The notes beneath the pieces are model-generated. The model ran no database searches and had not been told where the DNA came from. It saw only the letters and a program-made list of their open reading frames with translations. This document shows positions 13,601 through 23,191 of a stretch of 64,000 nucleotides of DNA, piece by piece. The stretch is taken from NCBI GenBank assembly GCA_043228905.1, contig JBHGNT010000001.1, positions 8,618,001 through 8,682,000 of the forward strand, given 5' to 3'. Numbering within the stretch: the first letter of the stretch is position 1; the number at the start of each line of letters is the position of its first letter. The stretch is from Azolla caroliniana. Lineage: Eukaryota > Polypodiophyta. A program made the translations under genes and the position numbers.

Positions 13601-16600
13601 ATTTGTTCTATAAAGGTATGAAGGCTTGGTCCCCAAGTTTCTACCTTGAAAGAATAGTTGGTGTCACAATGTTTCCAACAGCCAAAGTTTTGGTCCTAGT
13701 TCTTGGAACTGTATAGGTAAACATTATCTTTCAAAGGAACTGAGGGCTGCATATCTATGAGAGAGTCAAAAACAGGCATCTCCCTAAGGGTGAAGCAAGG
13801 CCCCATAAATATTCTTCCATTGGGGCGATCCAATATGTAATGTTCGTTGGGTAACTTGACACCATATAGGGACAGGGGGATGATTGATGATGATATTTTA
13901 TCACCCTAGAAGGCCAAAGATACTAAGCTTCAGAGAGATGATCTCCAATGCCATATAGAGACAGGAGGATGATTGACGAGGAGTGCATCTCTGACACCGT
14001 AGTGAGACAGGGATGATTGATGATGATATTTTATCATCCTGAGAAGGCCAAAAAAACTGAGCATCTCACATTACGGGATCTTCAACACTGCATAGAGACA
14101 GGAGAATGATTGACATTTGGTCTCTATACTCTGACACGGTATAGAAACACGGATGATTGATGATGATATTTTATAGCCAAAAACATCTGAAAGGGCTTTT
14201 GCGTCTGTTAAAATACACCTAGGATGCATGCTCACTCTCAATCCCTGGGCCTCAAGAATTTATTGGAGAAGGTTGAGATGCTGATTTTGATGATGAATGA
14301 GTCAATCCTTCCAGGAGTTCAAACATTTGGACCACTGCTGTGCTAGATGTACTTAAGCTAGTTCTTAATCACATTCACACTCCCAATTTTCACTTCTCGA
14401 CTTGCAGACTTCTTTTTTATTGAATTTCTGGTACTTCTACTCTACTCTTGGGTGTACCTAGTCTTTAGGGAGATTCATATATGACATACCAATGATATGT
14501 ATACTGTGTGTATGACATAGTCTGACACTGTTTTTAGCATTTGTATTGACCTGCATAGTAAGTCCTAAAGTGGCAGCTACATTTTATTTCAAAATCTAAT
14601 TTGAAGCAGGATGCAAGAGTCAACAGAGATGTTACAGGGCACACTGTTGTTTGTTTATATATTTCCTTTCTTTTCTGCAGATAGCAACTAAGATAAATGC
14701 CAAGATTTCAGAATGGTCTTTGCGTGATGTTGGCACACTTGAACAAAACTTGGTATTCGGTGATGCTAGCAGCAAGGAACTAATTAATTTACTAACAACA
14801 AATCAGGTGCACAGACTGAATGTGGCTGCTAAAGTTGCTTATATCCACTGCCTTGAAAAGATTCAAACAGATAGTTGATGATGTCTTTATGTGCAGAACA
14901 TAACAAAAGAATGCAAACTACGTCTTCTCATGATATATGCTGCCTCTCATCCTGAAAAGCTAGAGTCAGCTAAAAGACTCCAGTGGATGAAGGTTTTTAT
15001 TTATTTTTGATATTGGTTTTATAGATATTTCTAGTAAATTTTGAAAACTCTGATCTAAGATTTTTGCACATGCACCACTGTACAATATGCACACATATGT
15101 AGACAAGCATTTTCTACCTTATGTCAATGTCATAGTTCAGCATTGTGCTGCTATATCGTGGTTCGTTGTTTCTGTCTGGTCGAACATCACTTGATTTAGA
15201 ACGATAGTGGGCATAGATGAGTCTAAATTCATTTTGTCACAAATTCTGTACTTACTGCAGCTGGCAATGCTATCTGAGGATGATATGCGACCTGTTGTAA
15301 ATATGGAGTATATGGGCGTTTCTGTATCAAAGAAGCAGTCAGCTGGTTTCCATTTGAAAATTGGGGGAAAGAAAGTATGAGTGATCCTTAAAACTTAAAA
15401 TTTCCTCTTTTAAGTTTTATGGTGAATCTAATATCAATTTATGGCATTGAAGAAACGGGGTATCAGAAAGGAAAGGAATCAGGACGATGAACAGTATGAT
15501 CTTGCTCGATTTTGTCCTATGATCCAGGTAGAGCAAGCCCCCAATGATTGTTTGTATGCAGGTGAAGTGTGGCATGTTGTAGTTGTAATGGGCATGTCCT
15601 TTAACAGGAGGTGATTGAGGATTTAGGAAAGGGAGAACTGTCCAAGGATGAATATCCTTATATGAGAGAACCTACAGCTGCAGTTCTGCGTTCTATGTCA
15701 TGTGAGAGTGGTTCTGTGAGGACTAACACAAACTCAAGGCCAGCACAGTCCATGAGAACTGCAAAACCTACATCGACATGGGCAACTAGGATAAAGTCTT
15801 CTGATGATGGAAACACAAGGTATGCATCCATTCATCCATATATATGTATGGATATATAATCTTCTGATGATGAAAAGCAAGATATATCGATATAAATGTA
15901 TAAACACAGTTCTTTGGTTCACACTATAAGAATGTACACATCAGCTTCTCAACAGTTGATTCTTGATTTATGACAGTGAGTCAACTTTGAAACATGCTCA
16001 TAGTGATCCCAGAATAACAGGAAAGCGTATATTTGTTTTTATGATCGGTGGAGCTACACGTTCTGAGGTATTTTGCTGTTCTGCCTATTTGGTGCTTTAT
16101 ATTTCCACTCTTCTGGAAATCTAATTTGCAGTTTTCTAAAAATCTGCATCACCGCTTTCTGACAATATAAACGTGGAGACTGCATTTTTTTACTGTTGCC
16201 TATTGAGCAGTTTACCAGTTAGCATTGCAAAAGATATAGATTGGGTTGTAGGTAATCATTTATAGACCTAACAGGGTTGACATTGGCTAGTTGTCCAGGG
16301 CATTGTCATAAAAGCATGGATTTAGAAATCTAGATTACAATTTGTGGGAAATCCAATAAGGAGAGGGTCTTTATAATTTTGAAATCTATACAAGCGCTTT
16401 CTGAAAATTGATGGTATTGTTATAATTGGTGGATTGTTGTCATAAAAGCATGGATTTAGAAATCTAGATTGCAATTTGTGGGAAATCCAATAAGGAGAGG
16501 GTCTTTATAATTTTGAAATCTATACAAGCACTTTCTGAAAATTGATGGTATTGTTATAATTGGTGGATTGCATATTGGGTGTATTGATATGATGAAGTAC

Positions 16601-16932
16601 ATACGGTTTATCTCTAAATTAAGGAGAGCATATGCTTATGAATTGTGTAGATAGGGTTGTAGGTAATCATTTTCTAAAACATAACAATATTATATACTTG
16701 TCAGTTGCGAGCAGTGCACAAACTTACAGCTAATCTCAAGAGGGAGGTTGTCCTTGGTACCACTAGTCTCGATGAACCTCATGAATATCTTACAGTAAGT
16801 ATTTGACAAAACTCATGCCTAGCTAAATCAAATCCATGACTGATTCTACTAATCATAAAAGTACCTTCATTTGCCTCGCAGAAACTTAAAGTGCTTAGTG
16901 TCCTTGATGAACTTGATCGTCTTGAAATCTGA
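1627..16932 (+). CDS. SEC1/KEULE-type SM protein, complete, 21 exons, 668 aa
   Basis: Sec1/Munc18 regulator that binds syntaxin-type SNAREs for secretory and cell-plate vesicle fusion; cytosolic and membrane-associated. Exons: 1627-1702, 2223-2278, 4070-4151, 7624-7702, 8150-8200, 8284-8380, 8468-8500, 8597-8725, 8816-9010, 9102-9185, 9289-9384, 9472-9548, 11197-11293, 14681-14806, 14897-14992, 15261-15374, 15453-15527, 15608-15819, 15977-16067, 16705-16794, 16882-16932. Every junction is GT-AG, all phases agree and the sum is 2007 nt, matching the 666-aa Arabidopsis KEULE. Family blocks visible: [20 protein letters not shown] (from residue 45), [29 protein letters not shown] (exon 10), [29 protein letters not shown] (ends near 622) and C-terminal DELDRLEI. 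The start gives a short Ser-rich N-terminus like KEULE. All domains are intact, so it is probably functional. The family is certain; the choice between KEULE and SEC1A/B orthology is open. The smallest exons (33, 51 and 51 nt) rest on homology and phase. Confidence 0.95.
3170..3720. repeat. Dispersed repeat in SEC1 intron 2, inverted partner near 44.4 kb
   Basis: The segment around 3600-3695 (tgtcaacttccttgtt..., ...cagcttcttggatgtgaaat-like) is the reverse complement, with changes, of 44400-44520. Similarity extends back to about 3540. No coding capacity was recognised. The exact ends are not defined. Confidence 0.6.
4560..7200 (-). mobile_element. Ty1-copia retrotransposon remnant, 3'-truncated, antisense in SEC1 intron 3
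   Basis: Reading the minus strand from high to low coordinates gives the pol order of a copia element. There is a CCHC knuckle (CX2CX4HX4C spacing, one in-frame stop) near 6670-6715. A protease-like [10 protein letters not shown] lies near 6390-6425, where DSG would be expected. The integrase core [11 protein letters not shown] and a degenerate GVAER end are at 5626-5835. The post-integrase MRCMLS..WEEAIN motif is near 5560-5619. The start of reverse transcriptase, [12 protein letters not shown], is at 4610-4690. The rest of RT, RNase H and the 3' LTR are absent. Several stops and frameshifts show it is dead. It lies inside the 3.5-kb intron between exons 3 and 4 without disturbing either splice site. 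Confidence 0.88.
4719..5054. repeat. Tandem duplication of ~172 bp inside the copia remnant
   Basis: Two adjacent copies, 4719-4882 and 4892-5054, share long identical runs such as catcagtcaacatgatatat. They occupy the linker between the integrase and RT coding parts. The high identity suggests the duplication is younger than the stop-ridden element around it. Confidence 0.9.
9549..11196. other. SEC1 intron 12, possible SINE-like scraps at 10290-10480
   Basis: The intron is 1.65 kb. Near 10290-10400 the string aatcataggccttacattt-like occurs twice. On the minus strand, ggggtcaagtctcc near 10385-10400 and gggctcaaatctc near 10310-10325 resemble pol III B boxes. An A-box-like tggtagccccgccg lies near 10425-10440. 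No other feature was seen. Confidence 0.35.
11391..12985. mobile_element. Element with ~120-bp terminal inverted repeats in SEC1 intron 13
   Basis: The left end (11391-11515) contains tattaacaacttttaagagg, then ccaaaatg and gaccaaatgggagattacat. Its inverted counterpart is at about 12855-12981 (...ggtcttacagtccattttgg, then cctcttgaaaagatgtta). The 1.3-kb interior has one 182-codon open frame on the minus strand (11647-12195) with no recognised domain. Copies of the same end occur at 44872-44915, 45375-45520 and, inverted, about 46773-46806. A non-autonomous DNA transposon is the simplest reading. Target-site duplications were not resolved. Confidence 0.6.
13270..13700 (-). mobile_element. 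Second copia-related fragment (leader/gag part) in SEC1 intron 13
   Basis: Segments ctgttctgccagctgtt (near 13455) and cttggtccccaagttt (near 13627) match 7029-7046 and 7230-7250 of the intron 3 copia remnant, in the same order and orientation. It is therefore a second copy of the 5' part of the same family. No intact coding frame remains. Confidence 0.6.
13858..14185. repeat. Two-part tandem array, ~136-bp higher-order period
   Basis: Units starting near 13860, 13996 and 14132 share gatgattgatgatgatattt. They alternate with shorter related units near 13951 and 14089 (agagacaggaggatgattga-like). The array sits in SEC1 intron 13, well away from the splice sites. Confidence 0.8.
16304..16571. 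repeat. Perfect-like tandem duplication of 134 bp in SEC1 intron 19
   Basis: Copies 16304-16437 and 16438-16571 differ at only a few bases (for example attacaatttg versus attgcaatttg, and caagcgc versus caagcac). Such high identity implies a recent event. Confidence 0.95.
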
Positions 16933-18700
16933 TCTACTTCATCTATGTAATGCACTTCTTTCAAGAAAGACTTCAACTTTTTCGGTTGGACCATCAGCAA
17001 AGGGGCACAAGATTTCATGAGAGTGGAGCTTTATATGCTCATCAGTAAATATTTGTTCCCATACCAGCTCACTATGTGAGTAAAAAAGTATTTCATGGGT
17101 TGTATTATTTTTGAGAATTGTAGTAGCTTCCTCATAGAGACATAAAAAACAACTGATATAATGCTTCTGGAGTGTGGTACATGAATTGGATCATCCATTT
17201 TCGTTGGATTGCTATGTAAAGTATTATTGTTGGCTTAAAATCTGGATAACATTCATTAACAGATAAAGAGATTAATCAAAGGATGCTTTTGTACAACCTG
17301 TACATTATTGTTAACGTCACATCTGAATCGTAGATCTTTTGGGTAAAGAATTGCTAGAGATCTTGCCACAATACCTTGATCCTTTTATCTTGGGAGGTGT
17401 TTGATATCGTAAGGGTAGATCTTTTGGGTAAAGAGTTGCGAGATATCTTCCTTCATCTTTGGAGGTGTGTTATATCTTAAGGGTGGCAAGGTCTTGATGT
17501 CAAGGTCTATTTTATTGAACTACATCACTTGTTTGAGTACCACTTGTATTGTCCCATTTCCTTCCATGCTTCAAATGTTTTATATTTAATTCTTTGAGGT
17601 GTCATGATCTGGATCCGGGTTATGCGATACACTATCTAGAATAGTGCTTCTACCATAATTTGAGGTGTGGCCAAATTGAGCACCCCTTTCCCCCATATGT
17701 ATGTTGATCAGATCGCATTCAATGACCATGTCCATGTCAATTACTACACAAATTGACCTAATTGGATGCTTCATTGGAGCTCAGTACAGATGAAGACTAA
17801 ATAGTACCCTTCAAAGTATGTCAAGGAAGTGGAAGGACAAGATGTTATAAAAGTTAGCTTTTGAAGCAATGTTCCATTGCAATCAAGAAATCGGGAAAAG
17901 AAAACTAAGATGACCTACCGAAAACAGAAAATAAGCGGAAGAGCAAAATAGGCATAGTGAGGGCATCATAGTCACGAGCATGAAGCATGAAGCTCAACCT
18001 CTTGAGGTGAGGGTACATCTTAAAGGTAGCATCTTCCAATGACAATTGTGGATGCAGCAAGATGGACTATTGAAATATGAATAATGAAACCAACTTCCAA
18101 AAATATAAAGATGTGGAGCACAATTATCTTGATACATTGGCTAAAAAAGGGTATAACACACTCATGCTCTTGTGCACCATTCTCATTGGTATTGTACATA
18201 GGAAGTTGAAGGAACTTGAAGCAATGGAGTAGGATCAGCAATTGGGTAGGAAATCACCCGGTATATTCATTAAGTTTGGCAAATCTTACATTATAAGGTT
18301 TTAATGAACAATCCTCTGATGGAAAACGTGGAAACCTCTCTATTCGTCCAATTGATGAAGAAAAATCAAAAGATTCATGGTTGATGAGGAAATACTTCTT
18401 CAACTCGATCAACTAGGTCTTCTATATTCAATTCATTAAGGACACTACTCCAAGCAGATTATGAGGATGGATGGAAACATCTCCCCCCGAAACATCCTTA
18501 TGCTCAAGAAGGGGTAGCACACTATAGAAATAGTTGGAATATTAAAGTGTGGGGTCATTAGTCTTTTTCATAGCACCAAAAATACTTCATTGTTAAACTC
18601 TCACTAAATTACTTGTTGACTCGTTTGGATACCATCATTGTGGAAATCACCTGCCTATATAGAATTTGACAATTGAAGCACAACTACAAATTGTTTTAAT
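16933..18700. other. 3' flank of SEC1 gene and intergenic DNA; one 85-bp tandem duplication
   Basis: tagatcttttgggtaaagaa at 17331 recurs at 17416 with its flank. Apart from this I see no gene, RNA or element. The first few hundred bases presumably contain the SEC1 3' UTR, but no clear poly(A) signal could be chosen. Confidence 0.5.
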
Positions 18701-20216
18701 GTGCTTTATCTCCTTGAAAACCTTGATGAACTTCCAATTGGCGAAGTCGCAATGATATATTATGGTTTACTAATGATGTAAAGAAGATTGATCTTTTTTG
18801 TTATGTTGGTCTTCATATCTCCACTACATGATACACTCTTATTTTGTTTCAATTTAAAAAAAACAAGACGTTAAGTGCAAATCACAAATGTCATGAATTG
18901 GGAGATGTTATGTTTCAATTGATAGACACTAGAGTGGCATAACAATTCTATCCTAACATATGTATACCATGTACTAATGGTTGAATATGTTTATTTGCAA
19001 ACAATAGATAACGCACATAGGATTAAGATTATTATTATCAAATTTGGTTAAGTCGGGTTAGTGAATCTACATTCTAACAAAGATTCATCAAATAGCAAAT
19101 TATGCACATGGTAAGTAGTACATATTAGACAAATTATCACACTATTTTATGGGAGGATCCTCATCAATTCACAACAATCCTTTTCATAATGTAAGAATTG
19201 TGAATCATTGTTCATTAAGAATCTCATGAACATATGTATGTGTGTGTGTGTGTGTGTGCACGTATTTATATATTATTATAGATTTGTGCGTGGCCATGGT
19301 AATTATAGATATTTTTAATGGATCAGACTCTTTAGTATAGGAGTATTGTTTAGAATGTACATTTTTTATCGTCAAAGTTGGTAATGAGGGCACGTGTGAC
19401 AAGTTATCTTTCTCAATTACTTTCATTCCTCGCGCACATACATGTAGGCATTGGATTTGCCCTTCTCAATTACACTTTTAAGGGACGAAAGTGATTGAGA
19501 AGGATACTTGTTATATGCGCTCTTAATAACAACTTTGACGATGATAAAACATGCATTTTAAAACATATTCCTATACTAAACAGTGTGATCCATTCAAAAA
19601 ATCTATAGTTACCATGGTAGTGCACAATCTATGATAATCTACATATAGATGTTCATGATATTCTTAATGAACAATGTTTCACAATTCTTAGTACTTACGT
19701 TACAAAGAGAAGGATTGTTCCAAACAAATATTCCCATAAAATAATGTGATAATTGGTCAATTATGCACCACTTACCATGTGCATCACTTACTATTAGTTC
19801 AAATCTTTGTTAGGAAGTAGATTTAGTAAACCAACTCAACCAAACTCAACAATAATAATCTTAATCCTAGGTGTATTATCTACTATGTGCAAATAAACAT
19901 GTTCAACCATGTGAACATGGTGGACACATGTTAGGATAGAGCTCGTCGCAAGTCTTATTGTTATGCCACTCTAGTGTCTATCAATTGAACAATGACATCT
20001 CCTAATTCAAGAAGCATAATAATGAGTGCACGTCATTTGTGATTTGCACATAACATCTTGTTTTTTTAACTTAACCAAAGTTAATAAGAGTAATAGGTAA
20101 TGGAGATATGAAGACCAACATAACAAAATGATTAAAATTCGTTACATCATTAGCACACCATAACATATAAACATTGCCATATTGGAAGTTTGTTGAGACT
20201 TTCATGGAGGTAAAGC
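18701..20216. repeat. Large foldback: two ~730-bp arms around a ~50-bp spacer
   Basis: The left arm 18701-19429 and right arm 19482-20216 are inverted copies. Examples are catttgtgatttgcac-type sequence near 18885 against 20035, gtggcataacaatt near 18934 against its complement near 19963, and gattaagattattattatc near 19021 against 19846. The left arm carries a (TG)n insertion at 19237-19259 that the right arm lacks. No transposase frame lies between the arms. A transcript through it could form a very long hairpin. Confidence 0.92.
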
Positions 20217-20947
20217 AAATGGTATGCCTTTGAGGGTGAATGATATGTAAATCATACTCAAGACCAACAAGCAAACTCCCATTTAGTCTTTGAACCATCA
20301 AATATGTTCTCCAATATTGTTTACTGTTATGATGCATTACTTGATTAAATACGAAGGTACAATTTAACATGAAATGTTTGTACACATGCATGTTTAGCAT
20401 TGTTTATGGATGTGTACAATATAGCTCATATTAATAATATGTTACGACATTATGCTAGTTAGTCAATTTGTATGCAAACATGAATTGCCATATCATTAAA
20501 GTAATGTGTCATGTATATTCAAATGCTATATGTCATATATCCAATTATATGAGATAATGATTTTCTATGGACAAAATATACAAAACCATGATTACCTTAT
20601 GCACCATACGCATTAAGCGTAAAAGCTAACTAATTTCTGTATGAGCAAATGCTTTTGTAATTTACAAGCATACTCATGCAATATGAAAGCAGAATATGCA
20701 CAGTAAAAGGCACTTTTAAATGCAAAATTAAAATGTAAATATGGGTTGGTGAACCAACAAGTGTATAGGTGAAGTTCCATTAAAATGATACAAAAAGTAT
20801 GCACATGCACACATTGTTTTTCTTAATGAATGTAATTGTTGATGTGTTGGAATTGTATGGGGTAGGACGTGTGTTGTGAGCACGCACACACGTGCAATGA
20901 CCATAGCACAACACACAACATGTTACATATTCGTTTATTTATTTATA

Positions 20948-20948
<1 letters not shown>
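20217..20948. other. Intergenic, nothing recognised
   Basis: AT-rich DNA with no persuasive gene. The open frames are short and have no family resemblance. Confidence 0.5.
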
Positions 20949-21000
<52 letters not shown>

Positions 21001-21197
21001 TTTTTATTATAATTAGCTTACCCTAGTGGTAAGATGTTACACTACTAGCACTACATCTTGGGGGTTCAAAACCTAACTTAAATTTCACCTTTCTATTATT
21101 CCATACATGTCTCTTGATTTACTAGATGTCATTGTGGAATGTAGGAGTTGAACTCATAACTTTCGGGTCTCCATTGGGCAACCTTTGAGTTGAAAAC
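20949..21197 (-). mobile_element. Two-headed tRNA-like SINE copy D
   Basis: Read on the given strand it starts with (CT)24 at 20951-20998. Next comes attagcttaccctagtgg with ggggttcaaaacc near 21060, then the inverted left module gaactcataacttt...ggtctccattgggcaac ending about 21193. It is more diverged than the copies near 39.5 and 50 kb. A further (CT)n lies at 21257-21290. Confidence 0.75.
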
Positions 21198-21250
21198 ATC
21201 CTTATTTTTTTTGTAAATTCTTTCATAGCTAGAATAACTTAAAGTAGTTT

Positions 21251-21293
<43 letters not shown>

Positions 21294-23157
21294 CAACTTA
21301 ACTTTGTTTCTTTATTTTTTTTCCACCTTTGTTCTAACGGTTCCAATAGAGGTGGGGTAGGTGGGAAGGTGGTGGCAATGACGGGGGATGAAGTATTGGG
21401 ATTGTGCACTATAACATATTATTGAATGTGTATGAACTCATGAAACATTGAAAATGTACATCACTTTCCTAAACGTATCGTAAATTTAGACATACAACAT
21501 TCAATGCCTTTCATGCCCTTGTAGAATTTGGATGAAGGGTCGATTATCAATATTAAACATTTTCTCCAATTGTAGATTTTGGGGATCACAACTTTCCAAG
21601 TTCTTCTAATGTCTAGATCTCATAAATAAAACACCCACTCTACAACAAAAGTTGAACTTATACGATAATGGTAAGATTCCATCTCTACATAGAAAAGCCC
21701 TAGAAATTTCAATTTAAGTGAACCGTTTCACATTTAATTCCAAACATTGAATCACTTGCCCTCCACTCTACAACAAAAGTTGAACTTATACGATAATGGT
21801 AAGGTTCCATAACTCTGCATAGAAAAGCCCTAGAAATGTCAATTCAAGTGAACCATTTCACATTTTAAAGGCTTGTCCTATTGTACAATCATTTCATAGT
21901 ACTCGACAACATATTGTGCTTTCAACCACCTCAACAAAGAACATTCGAAAAATTGAACATTTTCAAGGGTTCCCTTATCTTGTTTGTAGATGCTATTTTC
22001 TCCTAAGATGTGGGCCTTACTCGTGACACCTATGTATAGTGAGGTGTCAAGTTGCATTTGTAATCATATCTCCCAAACTATATTCTTTCAAGGTTTTTGC
22101 TCAAATGTGTCATTGAGATATTAAAATGTTCCTCTCTCTCTAGATAGTAAATTGTGCCATTTTGGATGGGACATTTGTAACCGATATCCTCAAATATTGT
22201 AAATTATATCTTTGCCACATGTGTTTGTAACAAGCAAGAGAGGGAACCACATAGCATTGCAATTTTGCAACACAAGGTTTGTCTTATTAATATAATTATG
22301 GATTTTAATTTGAGTTAAATTATGTGATAAATATTGTAATAAGACTATACAAGGTTATGATGGCAACTCCTCATAAAATTTTGAGCATTTCTTGTTTTAA
22401 ATATAATTTTGTTTTTTGGAATCTTCAAGAAATATGACGTCTTTTGTGCTATTCCAATGAGTATGATAGGCACAATGTTCATCAATAAAACTCTCCACAT
22501 TCATTGCTTAGTGCATATAAATACATTTGATTGATCACTGAACAAACATTTTCCTTCAACAATATGGTGTATCCATGTTTATTGATGTATTTGATAGATA
22601 TTTGTCAATCATGTTGATAGTGTCATGATCATTGGATCCTAATTTATGAGCGATATAAGTATTATGAAATCTATTATTTATGGACAAATGGAAGTAAATT
22701 GTGAGACTATTTTAATTCTTGAGGCCCACGGCTCTTCATAGTAGACAAAGCATGTACATAGTTGTTTTTCGATAGAATTCAAACTTCAATCCGTAAAAAA
22801 TCTACACAAAGTTCATCTTAGATTTGAATCCTGAGGGGCTTGTTATTTACTTTTCAACCTTGCTGTGATGTTCATCCTCAAGGATGTAGAACCACATTAT
22901 GTATAAATCATTATACAATTGTCATGACATTCAACCTGCACAAGCACCACGTTATTGACTAGCCACTACACACACAAAGCATGTTCATATGTACATGTAT
23001 AAATAAGCATTTATGTATGGTATATCCACATTCATGCATGAAATATATGCATACAAATATTTGATGCTATGGATGTGTATGTGCATGCATAAGCAATACA
23101 CGTACACAAACATATATATCTATGCACAAGTGTGCAAAGATGCATAGTTACATACAT

Positions 23158-23191
<34 letters not shown>

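Noticed and set aside
18010-18280. Gypsy-type gag/RNase H remnant
   Set aside because: A faint resemblance in one frame (DTLAKKGY) was too short and too weak to support a call.
20071-20400. 109-codon minus-strand frame at the right end of the foldback
   Set aside because: It starts inside the inverted arm, and its counterpart in the left arm is not open, so there is no evidence of coding constraint.
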